Part shown: positions 9,218-17,992 of the stretch, piece by piece
Layout of the letters: each line of letters starts with the position of its first letter
Position numbering within the stretch: position 1 is the stretch's first letter
Assembly: GCA_016710985.1 (NCBI GenBank)
Contig: JADJTX010000015.1
Coordinates: 1-64,000 of the forward strand
Source: Ignavibacteria bacterium
GTDB taxonomy: Bacteria; Bacteroidota; Ignavibacteria; Tepidaquicellales; Tepidaquicellaceae
Length of the DNA: 64,000 nucleotides
Reading direction: 5' to 3'
Position numbers and translations under genes: made by a program
Notes under the pieces: model-generated
Database searches by the model: none
Told to the model about the DNA's origin: nothing
What the model saw: only the letters and a program-made list of their open reading frames with translations

Positions 9218-9451
9218 GTTTGATATTATTAAATTATTGAAAATGAATTATTAACAAAACTTACTGATTCATTTCTAATTTGTCAATCTCATATATATAC
9301 GGGATAGAAATTCCCTACTCAGATACTCAAACCAAAACTAACCAAATCCATTGCTGTCCAAATTATCTTACAAATTCAATAATAACTGGATTTTAAATTT
9401 TGGTTTGTATCAAAATATTTCTGACCTTTTAAACATCCATTCTCTATTTTA

Positions 9452-9765
9452 CCACTGAGGCACTGAGAACACGGAGCTGCACAGAGATTTATTTTTTTGT
9501 TACAGTTGGTTGATTGAGGTCCTAAAACATCAAATATTTGTCAGTTATCCGGAATAAAAATAATTCCTCTGTGCTACTACAAAAATAATGTTGCTTTTAT
9601 ACAAACTTTTAAACCATTAATTTTTTACAACACAAAGGCACAGAGCCCAGAGGAATTAAATTATTTTCTTATATTTTTTCTCTGTCTCTGAGTCTCTGTG
9701 TTTTAAAACACATAAATTTTGTTTGTAGCTAAAGGCTACGCTGTGTAACTCTGTGTTCTTTGCAC
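9452..9765. repeat. Cluster of word-like inverted repeats (CACAGAG family)
   Basis: Two overlapping palindromic elements lie in the 657-bp gap. The clearest is 9628-9713: AACACAAAGGCACAGAGCCC against CTCTGTCTCTGAGTCTCTGTGTT around an AT-rich centre. The other has an arm at 9454-9492 (ACCACTGAGGCACTGAGAAC) and a weak partner at about 9563. Similar sequence recurs at 10941 and 13753. No coding sequence was seen between 9218 and 9874. Confidence 0.75.
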
Positions 9766-9874
9766 CTCTCTGGTAAAGGTGTTGAGACATCATCGAAATG
9801 GGGCGTGCAGAAAGTTTCACGTTTAAAAATTAACATTAATTTGGTATAATTATAAAAACATAACTAAAAACATC

Positions 9875-10915
9875 ATGAAAGCAATTTACATTATTCTTTT
9901 AGTATTTTTTATAACTAATACCTCAATTGCACAGGATAAAAAGGTTCTTTTCGAAGAATTCACAAATGCATCCTGCGATCCCTGCGCCCAGAATAATCCT
10001 GCATTAAAAGCATTTACTGACTCTAAAGGTGATACAATCGTATCGGTTATGTATCATATTGAGTTTCCCGGATTCGATCCCATGTATAATCTGAATCCTT
10101 CTCAGGTAGATCAGCGCAAAGCCGGCTATTATTCTGATGTCAATGCTGTACCCTGGCTTAAAGGAGACGGAAATTTGTTCCCGGATATATGGCCTTTCTC
10201 GCAGGCAAATTTGGATGATGCATTCAATACAAGAAAAGCTGTTGTTCCGAGGGTGCTGATAAGTGTAACTGATGAAAGAATCGCAGGAGACTCGATGAAA
10301 GCTACTGTCTATGTAAACATTCCGCAAAATCTTGTTACAGGTGAATACAAACTAAGAGTCATGGCAGTGGAAAAGGTAGTTGAATATGCAACTCCTCCGG
10401 GAACTAACGGGGAAAGGATCTTTGATCACGCTTTCAGAAAAGGTGTTCCGGATATGGCAGGTACTTTTATTTCGTTAGTAGCGGGAAATTATATTTATAT
10501 ATTTAAATATAAATTTGAACCCGAATGGATAAATGCAAATATTAATACAATTGCATTTGTCCAAACTGACGGAGGAAGTAAGGAAGTATTGAATTGCGCT
10601 TTGAGTACTTCAGGTTCAACCGGAATTACAAATACTCAAACCGGTATCCCGGAAAGTTTTGCCCTGGAACAAAATTTCCCTAATCCTTTTAATCCAAATA
10701 CTAATATAAGATTCAGTATTCCGAAATTTTCAAATGTTAACATTACAGTTTTTAATTCTCTCGGAAGAGAAGTCTCGGTTCTGTTAAATGAGAATGTGAA
10801 CCCCGGAAATTATGATATTAATTTTGATGCATCTATGCTGTCAAGCGGAGTGTATTTTTATAAAATAGATGCCGGAGATTTCTCTGATATCAAGAAAATG
10901 ACTTTGATAAAGTAA
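9875..10915 (+). CDS. Omp28-like secreted protein with thioredoxin-type CxxC and T9SS tail
   Basis: A signal peptide (residues 1-19, ending IAQ) leads into KVLFEEFTNASCDPCAQNNPAL, with Cys34 and Cys37. This matches the N-terminus of the Omp28-related family, which resembles a thioredoxin fold. The domain runs to about residue 250. The T9SS type A domain begins FALEQNFPNPFNPNT near residue 263 and ends KKMTLIK. The protein is therefore predicted to be exported through the outer membrane; redox activity is possible but unproven. Start by ATG after an A-rich leader. It stands alone, with palindromes on both sides. Confidence 0.85.
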   Translation: MKAIYIILLVFFITNTSIAQDKKVLFEEFTNASCDPCAQNNPALKAFTDSKGDTIVSVMYHIEFPGFDPMYNLNPSQVDQRKAGYYSDVNAVPWLKGDGNLFPDIWPFSQANLDDAFNTRKAVVPRVLISVTDERIAGDSMKATVYVNIPQNLVTGEYKLRVMAVEKVVEYATPPGTNGERIFDHAFRKGVPDMAGTFISLVAGNYIYIFKYKFEPEWINANINTIAFVQTDGGSKEVLNCALSTSGSTGITNTQTGIPESFALEQNFPNPFNPNTNIRFSIPKFSNVNITVFNSLGREVSVLLNENVNPGNYDINFDASMLSSGVYFYKIDAGDFSDIKKMTLIK

Positions 10916-10940
10916 AATCAGTGGCTACAAAAAATATTTC

Positions 10941-11014
10941 AACAAAGAGACACAGAAGCACAGAGAAGAAATGAAATAAAAATTAAATTCTCTGTGTCTC
11001 TGCGTCTCTGTGTT
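10941..11014. repeat. 74-bp imperfect palindrome (CACAGAG family)
   Basis: The left arm AACAAAGAGACACAGAAGCA pairs with the right arm ending CTCTGCGTCTCTGTGTT, around an A/T-rich centre. It fills nearly the whole gap between the Omp28-like gene and the NAT gene and ends 11 bp before the NAT start, so any ribosome site must lie in or next to it. Confidence 0.8.
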
Positions 11015-11025
11015 AAAAGAAAATT

Positions 11026-11784
11026 ATGATAGATCTAAACAAATACCTTACCCGCATCAAATTCCCCGGAGAAGTGAAGCCGGATTTAGAAACTCTGTTC
11101 ACACTGCACAGAAATCACCTCTATATTATTCCATTCGAAAATCTGGATATACATAATGAAAGGAAAATCATCCTTGATCCTGAAATTGTTCAATCCAAAA
11201 TTCTTGATAATAACAGAGGCGGTTACTGCTACGAACTTAACGGCTTGTTTTATTTACTGCTTAAAGAGATCGGCTTTAAAGTAAAAATGATCTCTGCCCG
11301 TGTAAATAACGGCAAAGGCGGCTGGGGTCCGGAGTTTGATCATCTGGCAATAATATTGGAATTGGAAAATGAATGGCTCGTGGATGTCGGCTTTGGAGAC
11401 AACTTCATCGAACCGTTAAAATTTGAGCTCGACATTGCTCAGGAAAATCTGAATGGATTCTATAAGATAGTTAAGCATGATGAGGAATATTACAAATTAA
11501 TGAGATCGCCTGACGGAACAGAATATTCGGATGAATATATTTTTACACTTAAGGAAAGAGACTGGAAAGAATTCGAAGAGATGAATACTTATCATCAGAC
11601 TTCCCCTGAGTCGCATTTCACAAAAGGTAAAATATGCTCGATTGCTAAGGAGAACGGAAGAATTTCACTGAGTGGAAGTAAATTTATTGTAACTGGTAAT
11701 GGCGTAAAGCAGGAATTTGAAATTAAGAGTGACTTAGAGTTTAATGAAAAGCTCCTTGAGCACTTCAATATAAGATTGGTTTAA
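11026..11784 (+). CDS. nat: Arylamine N-acetyltransferase (NAT)
   Basis: The Cys-His-Asp triad of the NAT family is complete: Cys68 in RGGYCYELN, His106 in FDHLAII and Asp120 in LVDVGFGD. The family moves an acetyl group from acetyl-CoA to aromatic amines or hydrazines. At 252 residues it is slightly shorter than the usual 270-290, mostly at the C-terminus, which is common in bacterial members. The conserved LHRNHLYIIPFENLDIH segment supports the start at 11026. It is monocistronic, between a palindrome and a long 21-bp tandem array. Confidence 0.95.
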   Translation: MIDLNKYLTRIKFPGEVKPDLETLFTLHRNHLYIIPFENLDIHNERKIILDPEIVQSKILDNNRGGYCYELNGLFYLLLKEIGFKVKMISARVNNGKGGWGPEFDHLAIILELENEWLVDVGFGDNFIEPLKFELDIAQENLNGFYKIVKHDEEYYKLMRSPDGTEYSDEYIFTLKERDWKEFEEMNTYHQTSPESHFTKGKICSIAKENGRISLSGSKFIVTGNGVKQEFEIKSDLEFNEKLLEHFNIRLV

Positions 11785-11811
11785 TGAATTGAGTTTATTT
11801 TCCTATCTATT

Positions 11812-12116
11812 ACAGCTTTGACACTTGTAATAGTAGCTTTGACACTTGTAATAGTAGCTTTGACACTTGTAATAGTAGCTTTGATTCTCGTGAACGCAGC
11901 TTTGACACTCGTGATAATAACTTTGACACTCGTGAAAGCAGCTTTGAGGCTCGTGAAAGCAGCTTTGAGGCTCGTGAAAGCAGCTTTGAGGCTCGTGAAA
12001 GTAGCTTTGAGGCTCGTGAACGTAGCTTTGAGGCTCGTGATAATAGCTTTAAACCACGTGATCATAGCTTTGATACTCGTGATCCCAGCTTTGAGCCTCA
12101 GCTTTTGAGCCTCGTG
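11812..12116. repeat. 21-bp tandem array, about 14.5 copies
   Basis: The unit is close to GTAGCTTTGACACTTGTAATA at the left end and drifts to GCAGCTTTGAGGCTCGTGAAA in the middle, so variants are clustered by position as expected from local duplication. All but the last unit are 21 bp, so frames stay open on both strands for about 95 codons (heptads ALTLVIV on plus, TSVKATI on minus). No start signal or homology supports translation. It begins 28 bp after the NAT stop. Confidence 0.95.
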
Positions 12117-12141
12117 TTCAAATGTCAGAGGTCAGACGTCA

Positions 12142-12330
12142 GATGTAAAGCTTGTTGTTTACAATATTCTTGGAAATGAAATTAAGACTTTGGTCAATCA
12201 GAAGCAAAATGCAGGGAGCTATTCGGTAGAGTTTGATGCAGCTAATCTCGCGAGCGGAATATATTTTAATAAATTAGAAGAAGGTGAATTTAGTGCGACA
12301 AGAAGAATGATCCTGCTAAGTAAAAAGTGA
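12142..12330 (+). pseudogene. Relic C-terminal T9SS sorting domain without its gene body
   Basis: The frame reads DVKLVVYNILGNEIKTLVN, then GSYSVEFDAANLASGIYF, and ends TRRMILLSKK plus TGA. This is the second half of a T9SS type A tail. The YPNPFNP part and the whole passenger are missing; upstream there is only GTCAGAG-type heptamers and the 21-bp array. It is a gene remnant, probably cut down by, or at, the repeats. Confidence 0.85.
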
Positions 12331-12435
12331 ATCGTCAATCGTCAATCGTGAATGGTCAATGGTAAATAATGAGTCGAAATCGATAATTCGTAACTCGTAA
12401 CTCGCAACTCGTAATTCGTAATTTGTAACTCGTAA
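12328..12435. repeat. Heptamer array starting at the relic's stop codon
   Basis: The first unit, TGAATCG, contains the stop TGA of the relic; TCAATCG, TCAATCG, TGAATGG and TCAATGG follow. After an irregular piece the array becomes CGTAACT/CGTAATT, running up to the stop codon of the convergent GNAT-like gene at 12436. Confidence 0.9.
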
Positions 12436-13573
12436 TTAAGCAATACTACAATCATAAATCCGATACGTCTTATAAACCCTCGCACCCAGCTTTTCCGCTG
12501 TCTGCTTCATTGCAAGATTATCTTCAAGCACCCAGGATATTTCAGCGCCGAGGATTCCTCTTTTATTAGCTTCACGTATGATGTTCCTGTAAAATATTGC
12601 ATCGATCCCCTTCTTCTGATATTCTTTCTTGACTCCCATGATTATCACACGCAGCTGATTGATCTTCTTCTTATTTGACAGAAATTTAAACAGACCGAAT
12701 GGAAACAGTTTACCGTTTAGTCCTTTGATCGCCTGATTAATGTCCGGCAGTGCAAGCGAAAATCCTATCGGTTCACCGTCTTTTTCTATGAACTCAACAT
12801 AGACCGGATCAACGGCAAGCTTTAAATTCCCGGCAATGAATTTAAATTCATCTTCAGTCATCGGTACAAATCCCCAGTTCTTTTCCCACGCATTGTTGAA
12901 GATCACCCTGACCTTCTGAACCTCATTGGCAAAATCCTTCATGTTAACTTTACGTACGGTAAGATTCTCTTTTTTAAGTATAAGATCTCCAAGTCTGTCA
13001 AGTTTGCTCATCATTTTTTCATCCTTCACTACATCTTTGTCTATCCATAAAGCCAGCAGATCATTGGCTTTTTTAAAACCGTAATCCTCAATAAGATCAA
13101 TATAATACTTCGGATTATATGTCATCAGCATTACAGGCGGCCTATCAAAACTGTCTATAAGTAGTCCGCATTCATCATTAATAGACGGAGTGACAGGACC
13201 GCGTATTGTATCCATGCCGTTCTCTTTCAAAAACTCACTTGCTTTATCAAACAACATCCGCGAAACTTTCTTATCATTGACACATTCAAAAAAATCCGAA
13301 GAATCCGATCTTGTCATTATGGAATTCATTATGATTGTCATTAATTATCCCGGCAATACGTCCTGCTATCTCGCCGTTCTTACGTGCAAGCCAGAGCTTT
13401 ATTTTCGAATGCTGATAAAAGGGATTTTTCTTCGTGTTTAAATTATTCTTAACATCAAAGCGCAGCGGCTCAACCCAGTTCTTATCATTTGCATAAAACT
13501 TATACGGGAACTCTATGAATTTATTTTTATCCGATTCGGATTCGACTACATCTATTATTATGTTATCTGACAA
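12436..13573 (-). CDS. GNAT-like N-acetyltransferase family protein, frameshifted
   Basis: Two frames form one protein of about 378 residues. The first (13573-13286) opens MSDNIIIDVVESESDKNKF and carries the KFYANDKNWVEPL segment seen in a bacterial family of double-GNAT-like proteins near YghO. It ends GFFGFF. The second resumes with FFECVNDKKVSRMLFDKA and runs to 12436, with an acetyl-CoA-fold C-terminus (VIIMGVKKEYQKKGIDAIFY; EISWVLEDNLAMKQTAEKLG). The frames meet at a run of seven A (13288-13294 plus strand); removing one base restores the frame. A homopolymer error is the simplest explanation. Substrate unknown. Confidence 0.85.
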
Positions 13574-13752
13574 TGTGATTTTTTTTTGTTTTATGAAATG
13601 ACTGCATTACTTAAGAGCTTAGTCTGGGTGAGAACTATCATTGCTTAAGGCAGATGAATTTGATTAGATTCTAAAAACAGGGGTATTGAACAATAAAATC
13701 TATTTAAACAAAAATAACGAAATGTAATTATAAAAGATATGAATTTTTGCTT

Positions 13753-13947
13753 TACCACTGAGACACAAAGGACACAAAGGGACACTGAGATTTCATTTTT
13801 TTAAAAAACCCCTCTGTTGTTCTCTGAGTTCTTTGAATAACTAAGATTTATTTTTTAAAGTCCGAACATACTTGTAATGCATTAAGAGCAGTAAGAATAT
13901 TGTTTAAGGAAATTAACTCTTAGTGTCCTTAGTGCCTCAGTGGTGAA
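13753..13947. repeat. Inverted repeat arms around an AT-rich centre (ACTGAGACACAAAGG family)
   Basis: The left arm ACCACTGAGACACAAAGGAC (from 13753) pairs with the right arm TAGTGTCCTTAGTGCCTCAG followed by TGGT (to about 13943). Between them lies another word-like stretch, CTCTGTTGTTCTCTGAGTTC. No coding sequence seen between 13574 and 13963. Confidence 0.7.
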
Positions 13948-13963
13948 AATAATCTCAAAGTGA

Positions 13964-14422
13964 TTAAATCTTCTCCAAAACTTCCTTTGTATGCCCGTCC
14001 ACTTTCACCTTATTAAATATATCCTGAATCTTCCCTTTCTCATCAATTATAAATGTAGTTCTCTCTATTCCCATATACTTCTTTCCGTACATACTCTTTT
14101 CCTTCCACACATCATAGGCTTTCAGCATTTCAAGATTTTCATCTGAAAGCAAAGTAAACGGCAGGTCATATTTCATTTTAAACTTCTGATGAGATTTTGT
14201 ATTATCTTTACTCACCCCTATCACGACTGCATTTTTCTTTTCAATGATCTTAATATTATCCCTGAAGCTGCAGGCTTCGGCAGTACAGCCGGATGTATCA
14301 TCTTTCGGATAAAAATACAGAATTACTTTCTTACCTTTTAAGTCTTTCAGACTGACTTTATTTCCTTCGTCGTTTATTAAAGAAAAGTCAGGGGCTTTGT
14401 CACCGGGTTTTAGCATACTCAT
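13964..14422 (-). CDS. bcp: Peroxiredoxin, BCP/PrxQ type
   Basis: A complete BCP: MSMLKPGDKAPDFSL start, peroxidatic Cys in DDTSGCTAEAC with the resolving Cys five residues on, as in PrxQ alpha-2 types, then IERTTFIIDEKGKI. It reduces hydroperoxides using thioredoxin. A longer frame could begin at 14491, but those 23 extra residues (KLQILQILQI...) are translated repeat sequence, so ATG at 14422 is preferred. About 152 residues, family-typical. It follows the symporter gene on the same strand with only a heptamer array between, so the pair may be cotranscribed. Confidence 0.95.
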   Translation of the reverse strand: MSMLKPGDKAPDFSLINDEGNKVSLKDLKGKKVILYFYPKDDTSGCTAEACSFRDNIKIIEKKNAVVIGVSKDNTKSHQKFKMKYDLPFTLLSDENLEMLKAYDVWKEKSMYGKKYMGIERTTFIIDEKGKIQDIFNKVKVDGHTKEVLEKI

Positions 14423-14423
14423 A

Positions 14424-14475
14424 AAATTTGTAATTTGTAATATTTGTAATATTTGTAATTTGTAATTTGTAATTA
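14424..14475. repeat. Heptamer array (ATTACAA) between symporter stop and bcp start
   Basis: Read on the minus strand, the symporter ends in TAA and the next bases are ATTACAA units, with ATATTACAA variants, until the bcp ATG. The array thus shares bases with the stop codon and fills the entire gap, including where a ribosome site would be. Confidence 0.9.
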
Positions 14476-16239
14476 CTTTATCGTCTCCCAACCCACTTTA
14501 TCAAAATTTCTCTTTATTAATAAAGCCGCAGCTAATCCTACTAATAAAAATATTACTCCGATAAATAACTGTCCGAAAATAATTTTGCCGAAACCGAATA
14601 AGAATGAGTAAACTAATACTACACCGGCTATCCAGTTGATAAATAACAAATAATATCCCGAGTCTGATTTTATGTGTGTCAATTTATCAGAGATCCTTTT
14701 CCAGCCGATTCCGCCGGGATGAACTCTCGTATAAAATGAAATAAGTTTGCTCTCTTCAGTAGGCTTTGTAATGAAAGCTGTGATCAACCAGGCTATTGTA
14801 GTTATCGGAACAATTATGAATAGCGTGTTTGGAAATTTAACATCGAAATTTCCGAAATATAAAACCCCGTAAACAACAAACGGAGTTATTGTCGCAACTA
14901 TTTCACTTATAGCATTTACTCTCCACCAAAACCATCTAAGTATTAAAACCAGTCCCAGCCCCGCTCCGCATTCAATTACAAAGCTCCATACTCCTGAGAT
15001 AGTGGTCATCTGAGTTGTAACTATTACAGAAAGAAACATAAAAACTACTGTCATTAGTCTTGAGACTGTCACATAATGCTTTTGCGATTTTTCTTTCGCT
15101 ACAAATCTTTTATAGAAATCATTTATGAAATAAGATGTTCCCCAGTTTAAATGTGTTGCAATGGTTGACATATATGCTGCGAGAAAAGCAGCCAGCAGGA
15201 GTCCTTTTAAACCGGGAGGTAAGAAATCATTCATCGCTTTAACGAATCCCAGGCCCTTATCTGCATGAGTAAGATCCGGATAAAGAACAAGCGCGCAAAG
15301 TCCTACGATTATCCACGGCCATGGTCTGATGCAGTAATGTGCGATCTGGAAAAACAAAGTTGCGTAGAGAGAATTCTTCTCATCTTTTGCGCTCATCATT
15401 CTCTGCGCAATGTATCCGCCGCCGCCCGGTTCAGCTCCGGGATACCATGACGCCCACCATTGAATTCCGATGAAAGCAAGAAATGATGAGATTGTTAATG
15501 CGAGTATGCCTCCGACTGATTCGGGAGTTGTATCGGCAGTTATCTCCGGTGTGAACCTCATCGCCCAGTCGGGAAGCTTCTCCTGTAATCCGCTTATGCC
15601 GCCGATCTGCGGAGCGTTCACAACTATAATTGCTAAGATTATGCATCCGACCATTGCAAGTATGAATTGAAATGCATCTGTCACAGCCACTCCCCAAAGT
15701 CCCGACAATGCAGAATAAAATGCAGTGAGTAACATACAACCGCCGACATAATAAATTGCATTTGAAGAATTAACATATTCCGGAAACATACCGATAAGAA
15801 TTTTTATCATGGCAAGATTTACCCAGCCCATGATAATAGTATTCATAAATACTCCCATGTAAATTCCTTTAAATCCTCTGAGCGCTGCTGCGGGTTTTCC
15901 TGAATATCTGAATTCTATGAACTCTACATCCGTAAGTATTTCGGCTCTTCTCCACAGTCTTGAGAAGAAAAAAACCGTTAGCATTCCGCCGATAAGCATA
16001 TTCCACCAGAGCCAGTTGCCGGCAATGCCGTTTTGACCGACAAGCTCTGTAACGGCAAGCGGAGTATCTGCTGCAAAAGTAGTTGCAACCATTGATATTC
16101 CAGCAAGCAGCCAGCCTAATTTCCTTCCTGAAAGAAAAAAGTTTTCCATTGAGCCGCTTGCTCTTTTGGAATAATAGATACCGATAGCTAAGGAAATAAT
16201 GAAGTAGAGGAGAATAATGACCCAGTCTATTAGATGCAT
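14473..16239 (-). CDS. Sodium:solute symporter (SSS family)
   Basis: A 588-residue membrane protein with about 13 or more hydrophobic segments. It opens MHLIDWVIILLYFIISLAIG and has the SSS motifs GRKLGWLLAGISMVATTFA near residue 40 and the PGAEPGGGGYIAQRMMSAKDEKN region near 270. SSS members use the sodium gradient to import sugars, amino acids, carboxylates or vitamins. This subgroup is common in Bacteroidota and Ignavibacteria without a proven substrate. It lies upstream of bcp on the same strand. Confidence 0.92.
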   Translation of the reverse strand: MHLIDWVIILLYFIISLAIGIYYSKRASGSMENFFLSGRKLGWLLAGISMVATTFAADTPLAVTELVGQNGIAGNWLWWNMLIGGMLTVFFFSRLWRRAEILTDVEFIEFRYSGKPAAALRGFKGIYMGVFMNTIIMGWVNLAMIKILIGMFPEYVNSSNAIYYVGGCMLLTAFYSALSGLWGVAVTDAFQFILAMVGCIILAIIVVNAPQIGGISGLQEKLPDWAMRFTPEITADTTPESVGGILALTISSFLAFIGIQWWASWYPGAEPGGGGYIAQRMMSAKDEKNSLYATLFFQIAHYCIRPWPWIIVGLCALVLYPDLTHADKGLGFVKAMNDFLPPGLKGLLLAAFLAAYMSTIATHLNWGTSYFINDFYKRFVAKEKSQKHYVTVSRLMTVVFMFLSVIVTTQMTTISGVWSFVIECGAGLGLVLILRWFWWRVNAISEIVATITPFVVYGVLYFGNFDVKFPNTLFIIVPITTIAWLITAFITKPTEESKLISFYTRVHPGGIGWKRISDKLTHIKSDSGYYLLFINWIAGVVLVYSFLFGFGKIIFGQLFIGVIFLLVGLAAALLIKRNFDKVGWETIK

Positions 16240-16419
16240 TAATTTAGATTAAAGGTTAATATAGAGGTCCTTGTAATTTTATGTGCAATTTATATTATGT
16301 TTTTCTAAATAGAAATGTAGATTTGGAATTGTTAAAAGCTCGCTATCACTCGCAATCACATCCGTCCAAAACGATAAATAATTGATTTTAAAAATCTTAT
16401 TATTATAAACGTCCAATCT

Positions 16420-16489
16420 CTCACAGATAACACTGATTTTCACAGATCAAATATAAATTGTATCTGAGAAAATCTGTGTCATCTGTGAG
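16420..16489. repeat. 70-bp near-perfect palindrome (CACAGATAACACTGATTTTC)
   Basis: The two 28-base arms (16420-16447 and 16462-16489) match at 25 positions when one is reversed and complemented. The centre is only 14 bases. It sits in the 464-bp gap between divergent symporter and redoxin genes. I see no gene in that gap. Confidence 0.88.
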
Positions 16490-16703
16490 AAAAAATTAAC
16501 AAGGGTGATTTTCAATCCCGGGAATAGTTCTTCCAAAACTGAATTATCTGAATTCTCTTTTTGCCGTGTACAGTGTTTGTTGCTATGGGTTATAAGATGT
16601 ATTTAATTTAAGTCTTAAAAGATTTATTTTATATGAATATAAGAAACTTTTTAAACAAAACTAAACTTTACATTACTAAACTAAACAATAAGGAGATCAC
16701 AAA

Positions 16704-17288
16704 ATGTTTTCAAAAGTTCTTTTCACAATTGCACTACTTTTCACAATCAATTTTTCTGCAAGCGCCGGCGACAAATCCGACAGTTACACAGTAGGAGACA
16801 AAGTTTCAGATTTCACGATCAATAACTATGACGGTAACACTTATACACTGAGCAATTCAGGTGCAAAAGCTACGGTCATAATTTTTGTTTCAACCGAATG
16901 TCCGTTTGTACAGCCATATACTGACAGATTAATTCAGCTTAACGAGCAATTCGGCTCCCAGGGCATTACCATCTGGGCAATCAATTCTAATAAAACCGAA
17001 TCAACCGAGGATGTAAAGAATCATGCAACCGAAAAGAAATATAATTTTCCGGTTTTAAAAGATAATGATAATGTAGTCGCTGATCTTTTCGGCGCTGCAA
17101 GAACTCCTGAAGTATATGTTGTGGATAATAACAGCATGACGGTTGTTTATCACGGAAGAATTGATGACAACAAAGAAGCTGATAAAGTTACTTCAAACGA
17201 TCTTCAAAATGCTTTGAATGATTTTTTAGCCGGCAACGCCATAGCTAATAACTCAACAAAAGCTTTCGGCTGCTCTATAAAAAGATAA
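16704..17288 (+). CDS. Secreted redoxin-domain (peroxiredoxin-like) protein
   Basis: Signal peptide 1-21 (ending ASAG), then an AhpC/Redoxin-type domain: VGDKVSDFTINNYDG, VSTECPFVQPYTDRL (single Cys where thioredoxins have CxxC), INSNKTESTEDVKNHA, FPVLKDNDNVVADLFGAARTPEVYV and YHGRIDDN. This pattern is that of the periplasmic PRX-like family with one N-terminal Cys and a later Cys near the end (FGCSIKR). A thiol or peroxide function is inferred. A strong AAGGAG lies just upstream of the ATG, unusual in this window. A TlpA-like gene follows within 85 bp. Confidence 0.9.
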   Translation: MFSKVLFTIALLFTINFSASAGDKSDSYTVGDKVSDFTINNYDGNTYTLSNSGAKATVIIFVSTECPFVQPYTDRLIQLNEQFGSQGITIWAINSNKTESTEDVKNHATEKKYNFPVLKDNDNVVADLFGAARTPEVYVVDNNSMTVVYHGRIDDNKEADKVTSNDLQNALNDFLAGNAIANNSTKAFGCSIKR

Positions 17289-17369
17289 TTATTTCAGAAA
17301 ACGTCCTGCAGAGAATAATAAGTATCTTTGCAGGATTTTTCTTTTCAAATCTAACCCGAATATTTGCTA

Positions 17370-17855
17370 ATGAAAAAGTATTTAACCCTGATAATTTTAT
17401 TTTTCACTTTCCAAAGTAATTCCTTTTCTCAGGAATTTCTTCCTGCAAATCAAAATACACTCGACAGTCTTAAAGATGCCTACAAAGGAAAAGTCATCTT
17501 ATTTAATTTCTGGGCTACCTGGTGTAAACCCTGCGTAGAAGAGTTTCCGGATCTTATGAAAATAAATTCAGAATACAAAGATAAAGATTTCAAGCTGATC
17601 TTTGTAACACTAGACTTCGGCAATGATCTTGCAGTTCAGACCAAAAAGTTTCTCAAGAAGATGAATGTAGATTTTACTACTTACTACAATGCTTTTAAAA
17701 ATGATGAAGACCTGATAAATTATATGAATAAAGACTGGGATGGCGGCATTCCCGGAACATTTATTTTTAATAAAGACGGCAAGCTCATTAAAACTCTAAT
17801 CGGAAAGTCTGAGTATTCCGAATTTAAGAAATCTATAGATAAAGGAATGAACTAA
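17370..17855 (+). CDS. TlpA/ResA-like thioredoxin-fold protein, exported
   Basis: A hydrophobic N-terminus (residues about 4-18) precedes a thioredoxin domain with FWATWCKPCVEEFP (CxxC) and later GGIPGTFIFNKDG (cis-Pro region). TlpA/ResA proteins keep periplasmic thiols reduced, for example in cytochrome c maturation. I choose the ATG at 17370; a TTG two codons earlier also opens the frame. It probably follows the redoxin gene in one transcript (82-bp gap). Confidence 0.92.
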   Translation: MKKYLTLIILFFTFQSNSFSQEFLPANQNTLDSLKDAYKGKVILFNFWATWCKPCVEEFPDLMKINSEYKDKDFKLIFVTLDFGNDLAVQTKKFLKKMNVDFTTYYNAFKNDEDLINYMNKDWDGGIPGTFIFNKDGKLIKTLIGKSEYSEFKKSIDKGMN

Positions 17856-17880
17856 ATTGAATCCAGTATTTAAGTAAGTC

Positions 17881-17967
17881 CTGCCACGAATTAACACTAA
17901 TTTGTACTAATTATTTTATAATTAATTTTAAATATAATTCGAGTAAATTTGTGTTAATTCGTGGCAG
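17881..17967. repeat. 87-bp palindrome (CTGCCACGAATTAACAC family)
   Basis: The left arm CTGCCACGAATTAACACTAA and the right arm TTTGTGTTAATTCGTGGCAG are near-perfect complements, with a 30-base AT-rich centre. It lies between the TlpA-like and MOSC genes. A shorter relative lies at 20077-20151. Confidence 0.88.
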
Positions 17968-17992
17968 ATCTTTTTAATCATAATTTATAAAA

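Noticed and set aside
11781..12108. Two overlapping repeat-encoded reading frames of about 95 codons on opposite strands
   Set aside because: They exist only because the 21-bp unit keeps frames open; there is no family match or convincing start site.
14423..14491. Longer N-terminus for the peroxiredoxin
   Set aside because: The extra 23 residues are translated heptamer repeat, and the family begins at the internal Met.
15265..15739. Open frames opposite and across the symporter gene
   Set aside because: They are shadows of the symporter coding sequence without start signals or recognisable protein features.
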